Part shown: piece by piece, positions 53,395 through 61,527 of the stretch
Position numbering within the stretch: position 1 is the first letter of the stretch
Layout: every line of letters starts with the position of its first letter
Program-made: the position numbers and the translations under genes
Source of the DNA: an uncultured Prevotella sp.
Lineage (GTDB): Bacteria > Bacteroidota > Bacteroidia > Bacteroidales > Bacteroidaceae
Assembly (NCBI GenBank): GCA_947170725.1
Contig: CAMVUM010000011.1
Span: 19,795 to 83,794, forward strand
Direction of reading: 5' to 3'
Length of the DNA stretch: 64,000 bases
The notes under the pieces: model-generated
The model's input: the letters and a program-made list of their open reading frames with translations, nothing else
What the model was told of the DNA's origin: nothing
The model's database searches: none

Positions 53395-53780
53395 TTACGA
53401 ATCCTCCGACGTATGAAGAACTGCGGCATGACCGAGGATGCTCCGGCAAGCAAGGATGCCACCCATACCCAATAGATGTTCGGGGCAAGGGCTATGGCAA
53501 GCAAGGCACACAAAGAAACGATATCATTGGTCAATATCAGTTTCTTTCGTGAAACCAAGTCACCAAGTGGAATGACAAACACAAGCCCGACCACATAGCC
53601 TATCTGGGTCAATGTCGCCACCATGCTGGCAGAAAAGTCGCTTACCGCGAAATCCCTTGCCATGCTGCCCAACAAAGGTTGGTTATAGTAGCAGTTGGCT
53701 ACGGAAAGTCCGGTAGCAACTGCCAGCAGAGTCAGCAGAGATGCCGGAATGCCTTGATTTACCTTCAATTCATACTTCAT
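53395..53780 (-). pseudogene. Truncated MFS transporter gene
   Basis: From the ATG at 53780 the frame reads as the first four helices of a major facilitator: LLTLLAVATGLSVANCYYNQ, GLVFVIPLGDLVSRKKLIL (the loop 2-3 motif), then helix 4 ending ASSVMPQFF near 53420. After that it runs into Arg-rich, non-membrane sequence and crosses into the 3' end of the kinase-like gene before stopping at 53334. About two thirds of a normal 390-residue MFS protein is missing. It follows the SMR gene by 14 bases, so the two were an efflux operon. Confidence 0.8.
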
Positions 53781-53794
53781 CTGCTGACTCCTTG

Positions 53795-54121
53795 TCAATA
53801 GGACACGACTTTCAATCCAATCAAGGACACAATGAGCGTGAACAAGAAGAATAGTCTGATTGGAGTGACAGGCTCCTTGAATACGAATATCCCTATCAAG
53901 ACCGTTCCGACCGCCCCGATACCTGTCCAAATGGCGTATGCCGTTCCCAGCGGCAAAGTCTGCACCGCTTTGGCAAGCAAAGTCATGCTCAGTATGGTTG
54001 AAGCCAGGAAGCCGCTTCCCCACAGATAGAATGCAAGTCCTGATGCCGCTCTCGTTTTTCCCAGGCAGAATGTAAGACTTACTTCAAACAATCCTGCCAA
54101 CAATAAGATTATCCAATTCAT
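53795..54121 (-). CDS. Small multidrug resistance (SMR) family efflux protein
   Basis: 108 residues, four helices. WIILLLAGLFEVSLTFCLGK carries the essential membrane Glu (residue 13); LPLGTAYAIWTGIGAVGTVL and FKEPVTPIRLFFLFTLIVS are the family's other conserved stretches. Exchanges protons for cationic compounds or guanidinium; EmrE/QacE and SugE/Gdx types cannot be told apart with certainty. Divergent from the Crp/Fnr regulator, with palindromes in between. Confidence 0.93.
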   Translation of the reverse strand: MNWIILLLAGLFEVSLTFCLGKTRAASGLAFYLWGSGFLASTILSMTLLAKAVQTLPLGTAYAIWTGIGAVGTVLIGIFVFKEPVTPIRLFFLFTLIVSLIGLKVVSY

Positions 54122-54146
54122 AACTATGATTTATTAAATTCGGACG

Positions 54147-54154
54147 CAAAAGTA
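54147..54154 (-). promoter_or_regulatory. -7 box of the SMR gene
   Basis: TACTTTTG on the minus strand, 26 bases before the ATG and beside the tandem palindromes. Confidence 0.6.
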
Positions 54155-54169
54155 AGCAAGTAATCTCCA

Positions 54170-54218
54170 ACAGCTTTTTGCATTTGGTAAAAACTGTTTT
54201 TGCATTTGACAAAAACAG
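54170..54218. promoter_or_regulatory. Tandem operator-like palindromes between SMR and Crp/Fnr genes
   Basis: ctgtttttg (54194-54202) and caaaaacag (54210-54218) are perfect 9-base arms around 7 bases. Immediately before it, cagctttttg...taaaaactg (about 54170-54196) forms a second, imperfect copy sharing its last bases with the first. A Crp/Fnr-type dimer is the natural candidate to bind here and control both genes. Confidence 0.6.
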
Positions 54219-54249
54219 CCGTTTATACTTATTTCAGTGTGCTATTTTA

Positions 54250-54257
54250 TAATTTTG
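54250..54257 (+). promoter_or_regulatory. -7 box of the Crp/Fnr gene
   Basis: TAATTTTG, 24 bases before the ATG and just downstream of the palindromes. Confidence 0.55.
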
Positions 54258-54280
54258 CACATCGATAACAGCAATAGGCT

Positions 54281-54844
54281 ATGGATATAAAGGAAATCAT
54301 CAACAAAAGATATGCTATGCCAGACGCTTCCTTGGACAAGTTGCGTCAATGCCTGACAGAAGTATCCTATCCCAAAGGATTCCGAGTGTTAGAAAGCGGC
54401 AAGGTGGAGAAGAACATCTTTTTCATCAAACAAGGCATCGTCCGCGCCTATACTTCAGTGGACGGGAAAGAAATAACTTTCTGGGTTGGCAAGGAAGGGG
54501 CGACCCTTGTTTCTATGAAAGGCTACGTGAACGACGAGCCGGGATATGAAACGATGGAGCTGATGGAAAATTCTGTCTTATATGTATTGGAAAGGAAAAA
54601 GCTGAAAGAGTTGTTTGCGGACGATTTGCACATCGCCAATTGGGGGCGGCGTTATGCGGAGATGGAACTGCTTGCCACCGAGGAGCGGCTGATTTCCATG
54701 TTATCCGCCATAGCTTCGGAACGGTATAAAGAGTTACTGGAGAAAGAACCCGACTTGCTTCAGCGGTTGCCGCTGGGAAGCATCGCCACCTATTTGGGCA
54801 TCACGCAGGCAAGCCTGAGCAGGATTAGAGCGCAAATGAAGTGA
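54281..54844 (+). CDS. Crp/Fnr family transcriptional regulator
   Basis: 187 residues. Cyclic-nucleotide-binding-like barrel at about 1-115 (LTEVSYPKGFRVLESGKVEK, FFIKQGIVRAYTSVDGKEIT), a dimer helix, and a short HTH (PLGSIATYLGITQASLSRIR) at the C-terminus. No Cys cluster for an Fe-S centre and no clear cAMP-binding Arg/Ser pair, so the signal is unknown. It probably regulates the divergent SMR/MFS genes through the tandem palindromes. Confidence 0.92.
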   Translation: MDIKEIINKRYAMPDASLDKLRQCLTEVSYPKGFRVLESGKVEKNIFFIKQGIVRAYTSVDGKEITFWVGKEGATLVSMKGYVNDEPGYETMELMENSVLYVLERKKLKELFADDLHIANWGRRYAEMELLATEERLISMLSAIASERYKELLEKEPDLLQRLPLGSIATYLGITQASLSRIRAQMK

Positions 54845-54980
54845 CGCTTCAACCAACGGGAGAGGTTGCAAGCGTTTTGGGGTAGACCAAAACACAAATT
54901 CCTCTATTGGTCGCATTGATAGTTTACTATCGCCTGACAGAATTGGCGGACAATAGATAAATTCATTTAAAAACCGGATC

Positions 54981-55586
54981 TTAACGTGGAGAGAACCTGA
55001 CAATCACCGTACCAAAGCCCATGGCTTTCATCATATTGCGCACCTGACTGTCGGCATTGTCTTGGGCAGAACGTATATTCTCCTGTGAAAGTCCTTTGCG
55101 CTTCATAATAGCTGCGGCACGACGATACATTGCAGCCCGGTCATCAGTTGTCCAACGTCCACTTTCATGGAAAGCCCGGGTACGGGCTTCGTCTATGAAA
55201 CGCTCGTCAAGAAGTCTGACGGGAGGAAGAAGAAGAAAAACCGTATCACCACTGACCGTTATGCGGTCTGAAGTAAGTTCTTTCATGTCTATTCCGAGAC
55301 GCATGGTTCCATAATATATGCGGATCAGATGATCGTCGGAGAAAAATCCGCGACGAACAGTATCTACCATTTCCTCGTCGGAAACGGAGAGGAATTCCCA
55401 CTCACCGATGGCCCTGATGGATTCTATCTGCTCGGGAGTAATGTCAATCCGGTTGTCCGTGAATACAGAAATCTCCGTATTTTGTGCCGTCTTTACAAGA
55501 AACACAAGAAGTATTACAACCGCTATTGCCGCAACGGCAAAAAGAGCTATCTGAACTCTGTATATCCTAATGAATTTCTTTATCAT
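54981..55586 (-). CDS. DUF4230 domain protein
   Basis: 201 residues with one N-terminal membrane anchor (QIALFAVAAIAVVILLVFLV). The remainder matches the DUF4230 pattern seen in its neighbour: an early RIDITPEQIESIRAIGEWEF, a middle ITVSGDTVFLLLPPVRLLDE, and a late AIMKRKGLSQENIRSA then MKAMGFGTVIVRF. Function of the family is unknown. It follows its paralogue by 12 bases; the two are transcribed together. Confidence 0.82.
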   Translation of the reverse strand: MIKKFIRIYRVQIALFAVAAIAVVILLVFLVKTAQNTEISVFTDNRIDITPEQIESIRAIGEWEFLSVSDEEMVDTVRRGFFSDDHLIRIYYGTMRLGIDMKELTSDRITVSGDTVFLLLPPVRLLDERFIDEARTRAFHESGRWTTDDRAAMYRRAAAIMKRKGLSQENIRSAQDNADSQVRNMMKAMGFGTVIVRFSPR

Positions 55587-55598
55587 GTCTTTTCTGAA

Positions 55599-56303
55599 TT
55601 AGTTGTCCGTACCTACAATCATACCATCTTTCTTTTTTCCATATCCCTTTTCAATCATCATGACTATATCATTATCTGTGAACTGACGGCTGAAAGTCAC
55701 TGTGATTTCATTGCTGCCATAGCCTAACTGCTCCAACATCGGAATCAGAATACGTGCGGCGTTCTCACGGGCTGTGTCGAGAAGTCCCATACGGGCGATA
55801 GAAGCGATAATGGAACTGCGGCCCTGATACTCATACTCTGTCATTTCGGCATCGCTGAAATGAGAACGTGTGAGCGCAACAAACTCCTTGACATTGTCAT
55901 GATCTATCTCGCTGCCGGTCAGAATGAGAACAGGATCTGGCAGAACAATAGTGATGCGGTTCCCATCACGCCGGACATTCGCCGCCGAGAAATTTCCGAG
56001 ATCGACGTAAGCTTTTATTGTTGCTGTCATGGGAATAGCTATCTTACGCTCACCGACCGGCATCTTTATATCAAACTCTTTTTGAAAGACAGAGCCTTTA
56101 AGCCGGACCACATCGTCATGAGTTACAATCTTCCGTATTCGATACTCCGCAGTATAGAGACGCGAACATTGTTGCACATGCATAATGAGTTCCGGAAGAC
56201 TGTCAGAAGATTGCCCGGAATCATCTGCCACGGAGCTGTCACCACGCGAACAGGAAGAAACCCATATTAATATAGGTATTAAATATAATATAATTCGTTT
56301 CAT
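55599..56303 (-). CDS. DUF4230 domain lipoprotein
   Basis: 234 residues from the ATG at 56303, which begins a lipoprotein signal (MKRIILYLIPILIWVSSC) with the lipid Cys at residue 18. The body is DUF4230-like: EYRIRKIVTHDDVVRLKGSV, TATIKAYVDLGNFSAANVRR, ITIVLPDPVLILTGSEIDHD and MLEQLGYGSNEITVTF. Distant paralogue of the next gene. A -7 box at 56325-56332 gives a leader of about 15 nt. Function unknown; probably envelope-located. Confidence 0.83.
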   Translation of the reverse strand: MKRIILYLIPILIWVSSCSRGDSSVADDSGQSSDSLPELIMHVQQCSRLYTAEYRIRKIVTHDDVVRLKGSVFQKEFDIKMPVGERKIAIPMTATIKAYVDLGNFSAANVRRDGNRITIVLPDPVLILTGSEIDHDNVKEFVALTRSHFSDAEMTEYEYQGRSSIIASIARMGLLDTARENAARILIPMLEQLGYGSNEITVTFSRQFTDNDIVMMIEKGYGKKKDGMIVGTDN

Positions 56304-56324
56304 AACGTTATAAATATGTAGCTG

Positions 56325-56332
56325 CAAAAGTA
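56325..56332 (-). promoter_or_regulatory. -7 box of the DUF4230 operon
   Basis: TACTTTTG on the minus strand, 22 bases before the ATG at 56303. Confidence 0.6.
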
Positions 56333-56484
56333 ATTAAAAAAAGCAATCCGATAGAAAATTCGAATTTATTTTATCTATTCTTTAAACTTTATGAGATTTC
56401 TTGCATCATAAATATAGTTGCAACTGAGAAATCGGCTTCAACCAATGCCGGATAGTCAAATTAAAGAACAAAGATAAACCGAAT

Positions 56485-57027
56485 ATGAAAAGGATGATAA
56501 TGGCCTTCGCAGCCTTACTGATGGTAGGGACGGCAACTATGGCACAGACAAGCGATAGCACAAAGAGCGGCAAACCGGACCGCAGCGAGATAATCAAGAA
56601 ACGCACTGAAGTTGTCGCACTAAAATATGGACTGAACGAAGAACAGAAAGCTAAATTGCTGGATCTGAACACCAGATATAGCGGAAAGATGCGCATGGGC
56701 AAACGGAGTGACCGTCGGATGAACCAGATAAAGCGTGAGTCTGTGAACAAGATGACGGCAAAACGCGACTCCACAATGGCACGTCAGGCTCCCAAAGCTG
56801 CATCCGGAAATAAAACCATAGGAAAAAGACCGCGTCTTACAATGGAAAACAGTATGCAGAAATACAATGAGGAACTGAAAACCATCATGACAGATGAACA
56901 GTTTGCCAAATATAACAAAGACATGCGGAAGCGGAACGCCATCATGGGAAAACGCAAAGGCATGAAAAGAACAGAAACCGGAAACACCGATAATACCGGT
57001 CAAAGTGAAAAAGAGAACAAAAATTGA
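56485..57027 (+). CDS. Small secreted basic protein, DUF4890/Spy-like
   Basis: 180 residues. Signal peptide MKRMIMAFAALLMVGTATMA ending before QTSD. The mature chain is very rich in Lys, Arg and Met and mostly helical, with LKYGLNEEQKAKLLDLNTRY and EELKTIMTDEQFAKYNKDMR, two LTxxQ-like segments as in Spy/CpxP-type periplasmic chaperones and the Bacteroidetes DUF4890 group. Monocistronic, with a hairpin about 100 bases past the stop. Function is inferred only from this likeness. Confidence 0.75.
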   Translation: MKRMIMAFAALLMVGTATMAQTSDSTKSGKPDRSEIIKKRTEVVALKYGLNEEQKAKLLDLNTRYSGKMRMGKRSDRRMNQIKRESVNKMTAKRDSTMARQAPKAASGNKTIGKRPRLTMENSMQKYNEELKTIMTDEQFAKYNKDMRKRNAIMGKRKGMKRTETGNTDNTGQSEKENKN

Positions 57028-57127
57028 TCATAGTGATTTAGGTTAACATAGTGTTTAAATTATTGGGCAAGAGAGCCCATGCTTCAAAAGGTACTAATAA
57101 TTTTAAGTAAGAAGACAAAAAGGGTAA

Positions 57128-57167
57128 CAGAGAGGTCGTGCCATCCGGCAGGACCTCTCGTCTTTTA
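57128..57167 (+). terminator. Terminator of the DUF4890-like gene
   Basis: gagaggtc (57130-57137) pairs with gacctctc (57152-57159), with extra pairing inside, followed by gtctttt. Confidence 0.72.
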
Positions 57168-57527
57168 AGACAATCAATATATGAACAATTTCACTCTGTC
57201 ATTCATGTTCACGATATATTGAAAAAGGAACACCATAAATGATACAATAATGGTTTAATTGTCAACATTGGTAACTCAATTCTACTGCAGTGTCTTCCTT
57301 TTTCCACTTTTTTGTTGTACCTTTGCATACGACAAACTCTGCTCATTCAACATGGGAAAAGCCGGTATCTGAATACAATGAATTTTCAAGTGAAATACTG
57401 GGAAACCAAAATAGGATTAAAGGAATTCCGGAAGAAAGGCAGGAATAAAGCCTTTGAACGCCTGGATTATCCACACACCACAACCAGCAAAGTCTATCCT
57501 AAACAAAACAAATAACAGACAAATCAC
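57168..57527. other. Long leader region of the DUF4738-like gene
   Basis: After the terminator, about 150 AT-rich bases hold nothing notable. A promoter at 57318-57325 then gives a leader of nearly 200 nt before the lipoprotein ATG. Inside it a 45-codon frame starting MNFQVKYWETK (57378-57515) is open and Lys-rich; it ends 12 bases before the next gene. It may be a real small protein or chance. Confidence 0.35.
57318..57325 (+). promoter_or_regulatory. -7 box upstream of the DUF4738-like gene
   Basis: TACCTTTG, about 200 bases before the ATG at 57528, preceded by a T-rich tract. Confidence 0.5.
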
Positions 57528-58079
57528 ATGAAGAAAGTATTGACCGCAATCTTTGCCGGAGTTATTGTAAGCATGGCGACAGGTTGCAACGGTAAGAAAA
57601 CCGATGAGAATATAATCACGAAGAAAGTGGAAAAAGTAACTCCGTCTGCTCCTGTCCGCATGCAGGAATACGAACAGACAAAAGACATCAAATGGCTTGG
57701 AACGTCATACCGGTGTGAAATACGACGCATTCCTGACGACAGTCTGTCTATGGTCAAGGACGAAACGGGGCAGGAGTTTGTTGACAACCGTATCACACTG
57801 ACCATACTGCGGAACGACGGAAGCGTCTTCTTCAGCAAGCCATTCACAAAGGCCAGCTTTGACGCATGTCTGGACAACGACTACCGAAATACAGGAATAC
57901 TGGAAGGGCTTGTGTTCGACCGCGTAGACGGTTCGTCGCTCGTGTTTGCAGCCAGCGTGAGCCATCCGCAGACAGACGAATATATTCCGCTCGTGATGCG
58001 AATCTCGCGGATGGGAGACGTCAGCATGTCAAGAGACACACAGATGGACACAAGCGCCGAGGAAGAGGAAGAAATTTAA
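57528..58079 (+). CDS. DUF4738-like lipoprotein
   Basis: 183 residues. Lipoprotein signal MKKVLTAIFAGVIVSMATGC with the lipid Cys at residue 20. Then KKVEKVTPSAPVRMQEYEQT, WLGTSYRCEIRRIPDDSLSM and ITLTILRNDGSVFFSKPFTK, which look like the DUF4738 family of Bacteroidetes. An acidic tail (SAEEEEEI) ends it. Function unknown. The stop is followed by about 110 bases and a hairpin shared with the convergent HAD gene. Confidence 0.75.
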   Translation: MKKVLTAIFAGVIVSMATGCNGKKTDENIITKKVEKVTPSAPVRMQEYEQTKDIKWLGTSYRCEIRRIPDDSLSMVKDETGQEFVDNRITLTILRNDGSVFFSKPFTKASFDACLDNDYRNTGILEGLVFDRVDGSSLVFAASVSHPQTDEYIPLVMRISRMGDVSMSRDTQMDTSAEEEEEI

Positions 58080-58192
58080 TAATGGCCCAACGAAGCCTCT
58101 GTTTTTTCCGGACTTAAGCATGCAAATCAGCTCGACCTGAAAAGAATAAAGAAATGGAAAGAAAACAATAAAAACGAAACGAGTAAACGACA

Positions 58193-58226
58193 AAGGCGAA
58201 CTTCTATTACCGGAAGTTCGCCTTTA
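58193..58226. terminator. Convergent hairpin at the ends of the DUF4738-like and HAD genes
   Basis: aaaggcgaacttc (58193-58205) and gaagttcgccttt (58214-58226) form a perfect 13-bp stem. It overlaps the last codons of the HAD gene. The T-tracts are short, so strength is uncertain. Confidence 0.6.
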
Positions 58227-58935
58227 TCGTTTCCCAACTGTCACGGAAGTCGGCCATACGGCTGAAAACAACAGCAGCTCCTTCGTCCGTAAGCATACTG
58301 TCGGGCAATGGTCCGGTGTTGACTGCTATCGTGAAGATTCCGGCAGCGACTCCGGCACGTACTCCCAACGGCGCGTTCTCCACCACAATGGCCTCCCACG
58401 GCTCGACACCGGCCTTCGCCATACCTTTCAGATAGGGTTCGGGGTCAGGTTTTCCGCGACTTACGTCGAAACTGGAGACGATGAGGTTAGGACTGACAAG
58501 ACCGTCAAAATCCCTCACGAGTTTGTCCAGCAGAGAACGCTGACCGCTTCCTGTCACCACAACTATCTTCATCCCATCCGCCTTCATCTTGCGCTGAAGG
58601 TCCAAAACGCCGTCCATTATCTTCGCCGTAGGACATTCGGAATAGACGCGCGATTTCTCTCCATACATTCTCTGTGCCTCTTCGTCGGTCAGTTCGCGAC
58701 CCCATTGCCGGCGTGCCATCAGCTTGATGGTCTCCACCCCACGCATTCCCTCGTACTTATAAGCATCTTCCGGAGGCATGGTTATTCCAAGTGCGGTCAT
58801 CGACTTGTGCCAACTGTAAGCATGATTCGGCATTGAGTCATACAGAACGCCGTCCATATCAAAAAGAACGGCCTTGGGACGGAATGTCCCAAAGCCATGT
58901 CTTTCCAAGTATTCTTTTATTTTCTTTTCGTACAT
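58207..58935 (-). CDS. HAD-family hydrolase, beta-phosphoglucomutase-like
   Basis: 242 residues from the ATG at 58935; a longer frame into the pgi gene has no support. HAD motif I AVLFDMDGVLYDSMPNHAYS (nucleophile and acid Asp), motif II IVVVTGSGQRSLLDKL, motif III Lys in SRGKPDPEPYLKGM and motif IV AIVVENAPLGVRAGVAAG (here with one acidic residue and an Asn). An alpha-helical cap lies between I and II. Acts on a phosphorylated sugar as a phosphatase or mutase; not decidable. Lies 76 bases after pgi, last in that operon. Confidence 0.9.
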   Translation of the reverse strand: MYEKKIKEYLERHGFGTFRPKAVLFDMDGVLYDSMPNHAYSWHKSMTALGITMPPEDAYKYEGMRGVETIKLMARRQWGRELTDEEAQRMYGEKSRVYSECPTAKIMDGVLDLQRKMKADGMKIVVVTGSGQRSLLDKLVRDFDGLVSPNLIVSSFDVSRGKPDPEPYLKGMAKAGVEPWEAIVVENAPLGVRAGVAAGIFTIAVNTGPLPDSMLTDEGAAVVFSRMADFRDSWETIKANFR

Positions 58936-59011
58936 TATCCTATCTGGATGATTAATTAAACTGCCCAAAGAAAACAGATTGGCCTGAGGCCGGTCTGCCA
59001 TACACAGAACT

Positions 59012-60370
59012 TTAGGCCTCCTTTGCCAGGCGCTCCTTGATAGCCTTGCTGTCGGCCTCATATCCCGGTTTGTCAAGCAGGGCGAACATATTCTTCTTGT
59101 ATGCCTCAACTCCGGGCTGGTTGAACGGATTCACGCCGAGCACGTTTCCGCTGATACCGCAGGCTATCTCGAAGAAATAGATGAGCTGGCCGATATAGTA
59201 TTCGTTCAGTTCGGGCACACTGATACGGATGTTGGGCACACCGCCGTCAACGTGAGCGAGACGTGTTCCCAGCTCAGCCATCTTGTTGACCTCGTCAACG
59301 CGCTTGCCGGCAAGGAAGTTCAAACCGTCCAGATTCTCCTCGTCGTTGGGGAAAAGAAGATTGCGGTTGGGCTTCTCTACACTGATAACTGTCTCGTATA
59401 TGGTGCGCTCGCCTTCCTGAATCCACTGTCCCATGGAGTGAAGGTCTGTCGTGAAGTCGCATGATGCGGGGAAGATGCCCTTTCCGTCCTTGCCTTCGCT
59501 CTCACCGAAGAGCTGCTTCCACCATTCGCTGATGAAGTGGAGTTTCGGCTGATAATTGACCATTATCTCTATCTTCTTGCCAGCCTCGTCATATAGTCCG
59601 TTACGCACGGCAGCATAGACAGCGGCGGGATTCTCCTCGAAAGGCACGTCCTTGCCGCAGGCCTTCTCCATGTCCGTGGCACCGGCCACGAGCTTTGCGA
59701 TGTCAAATCCGGCACAGGCGATGGGCAGCAGGCCGACGGGAGTGAGAACGGAGAAACGTCCGCCGACATTGTCGGGAATTATGAAAGATGTGTATCCCTC
59801 TTTGTCGGCGCATGTGCGGGCGGCACCCTTCTTGGCGTCTGTTACGGCCACAATGACTTTCTTGGCTTCCTCCTTGCCACGCTGCTCCTCACACTGCTTC
59901 TTGAGCAAGCGGAACGTGAGCGCGGTCTCCGTCGTCGTACCTGACTTCGAGATGTTGATGACGCCGAATTTCTTGTCTTTCAGATAGTCTGTCAATTCTG
60001 CGAGATAGTCCTCGCCGATGTTATTTCCGGCAAACATGATTGTGGGATTGCTCTTGTCACCCACGAGCCATGCGAACGAATTGCCGAGGGCTTCGATAAC
60101 GGCACGCGCTCCGAGATAGCTTCCACCGATACCCGCCACAACAACGACTTCACAGTTACGGCGCAGCACGTCGGCACAGTCCTGTATTTCCTTTATGAAC
60201 TCTGGTGTTATTGACGACGGAAGATGAAGCCATCCGAGGAAATCGTTTCCCGGGCAGGTGCCGTTTTCGAGGGCTTCCTGTGCTGCCTTTATCTTGGGTT
60301 CATACGCTTTCACTGCGCCCTCCTTGAGGAATTGGGCGGCTTTGGTAATGTCTAAGCTGATATTTTTCAT
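59012..60370 (-). CDS. pgi: Glucose-6-phosphate isomerase
   Basis: 452 residues from the ATG at 60370, the shorter bacterial form. Interconverts glucose-6-P and fructose-6-P. Motifs: [20 protein letters not shown] (sugar-phosphate loop), [20 protein letters not shown] (SIS phosphate site), [20 protein letters not shown], and a C-terminal [17 protein letters not shown] with the conserved QPGVE and Lys. It lies 25 bases after gpsA in one operon with lysS, gpsA and the HAD gene. Confidence 0.97.
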   Translation of the reverse strand: MKNISLDITKAAQFLKEGAVKAYEPKIKAAQEALENGTCPGNDFLGWLHLPSSITPEFIKEIQDCADVLRRNCEVVVVAGIGGSYLGARAVIEALGNSFAWLVGDKSNPTIMFAGNNIGEDYLAELTDYLKDKKFGVINISKSGTTTETALTFRLLKKQCEEQRGKEEAKKVIVAVTDAKKGAARTCADKEGYTSFIIPDNVGGRFSVLTPVGLLPIACAGFDIAKLVAGATDMEKACGKDVPFEENPAAVYAAVRNGLYDEAGKKIEIMVNYQPKLHFISEWWKQLFGESEGKDGKGIFPASCDFTTDLHSMGQWIQEGERTIYETVISVEKPNRNLLFPNDEENLDGLNFLAGKRVDEVNKMAELGTRLAHVDGGVPNIRISVPELNEYYIGQLIYFFEIACGISGNVLGVNPFNQPGVEAYKKNMFALLDKPGYEADSKAIKERLAKEA

Positions 60371-60395
60371 AATCAATTAAAATTGGTTTGTTGTT

Positions 60396-61391
60396 TCATC
60401 TGAAAGAATCGGTCAGCAGTTTTATTTCTATCTGCGGGCTTATCCGCTCATACAATATATTATATACGGCGTCGAGGATAGGCATGTTGACGTGCATGTG
60501 GCGGTTGATTTCCTTCATACACTTCGTTCCGAAATATCCTTCGGCTATCATTTCCATCTCGATCTGAGCGCTCTTGACGCTATAGCCCTTGCCTATCATA
60601 GAGCCGAACGTGCGGTTACGCGAGAAATTGCTGTAGCCCGTTACGAGCAGGTCGCCAAGATATACGGAATCATAGACACTGCGTTCAATAGGGTGGACAG
60701 CCTGAAGGAAGCGGGACATCTCCTGCACGGCGTTGGACATGAGAACAGCCTGGAAGTTGTCGCCGAATTTAAGACCGCTGCAAATGCCCGCGGCAATGGC
60801 ATAGACGTTCTTCAGAACCGAAGCATACTCTATTCCTATAACGTCACTACTGGTCTTTGTCTTTATATAGTCACTGGTAAGAATGTCTGCAAAGGCGTTG
60901 GCTTTCTCTCTGTCACTGCACGCCACGGTAAGATAGGAGAGACGCTCCAAGGCCACTTCTTCGGCATGGGAAGGTCCGCCAAGGCAGGCAAGATTCTCAT
61001 ACGGGACGTCAAACACCTGGTGGAAATACTCCGAAACGGCAAGATTCTCGTCGGGAACAATGCCTTTGATGGCTGTCACGACAAACTTGTCTTTCAGTCT
61101 TGATTTGAGTTTCTTAAGGTGGTTTTTCACGTATGGCGACGGAGTGACGAACACCAGTGTGTCGTAGTCCTGCACAATCCTGTTGATATCGCTCGAGAAG
61201 AATATTTCATCTATATTGAACCGCACACTCATCAGATAGGCAGGATTATGGCCCAAACGGCGGAAATCTTCGATACGGTCTTCACGGCGCATATACCATC
61301 CTATGTGATGGGTCTGTCCCACCACAATCTTGGCTATTGCCGTAGCCCAGCTTCCGCCTCCGATTATCGCTATTTTTCCGCAGGTAAACAT
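60396..61391 (-). CDS. gpsA: NAD(P)-dependent glycerol-3-phosphate dehydrogenase
   Basis: 331 residues. Supplies sn-glycerol-3-phosphate for phospholipids by reducing dihydroxyacetone phosphate. [19 protein letters not shown] is the dinucleotide loop; [39 protein letters not shown] and [18 protein letters not shown] (catalytic Lys) follow, then [20 protein letters not shown]. Second gene of the lysS-gpsA-pgi-HAD operon, 136 bases after lysS; that gap holds an inverted repeat. Confidence 0.96.
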   Translation of the reverse strand: MFTCGKIAIIGGGSWATAIAKIVVGQTHHIGWYMRREDRIEDFRRLGHNPAYLMSVRFNIDEIFFSSDINRIVQDYDTLVFVTPSPYVKNHLKKLKSRLKDKFVVTAIKGIVPDENLAVSEYFHQVFDVPYENLACLGGPSHAEEVALERLSYLTVACSDREKANAFADILTSDYIKTKTSSDVIGIEYASVLKNVYAIAAGICSGLKFGDNFQAVLMSNAVQEMSRFLQAVHPIERSVYDSVYLGDLLVTGYSNFSRNRTFGSMIGKGYSVKSAQIEMEMIAEGYFGTKCMKEINRHMHVNMPILDAVYNILYERISPQIEIKLLTDSFR

Positions 61392-61410
61392 AAGGGAATT
61401 ACGAGTTGTG

Positions 61411-61515
61411 AATTATGAATGACGGGGTGTCGCACTTTTTGCGATTTGGAATTATTGAATTCGTAATCTAATAATTCATCATAGGCCGCATGCCGGCAAC
61501 CCGTCATTCCTAATT
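61411..61515. repeat. Inverted repeat in the lysS-gpsA gap
   Basis: gaatgacggg (61417-61426) and cccgtcattc (61500-61509) are perfect 10-base arms, flanked by further aattatgaat / taattcctaa-type words. Inside the loop a gcgcacttt-like and a gaattcgtaat segment also pair weakly. It is a smaller cousin in style of the menB-menC palindrome block. Confidence 0.7.
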
Positions 61516-61527
61516 CCTAATCCGTCA

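Noticed and set aside
53334..54023. 229-codon frame read as one protein covering SMR antisense and MFS
   Set aside because: The first 81 codons are antisense to the SMR gene. The true start of the MFS remnant is the ATG at 53780.
60492..61103. 203-codon plus-strand open frame opposite gpsA
   Set aside because: It is an antisense shadow of the well-supported gpsA gene and shows no family features. The same applies to long frames opposite pepT, trmO, menC and the LytS kinase.
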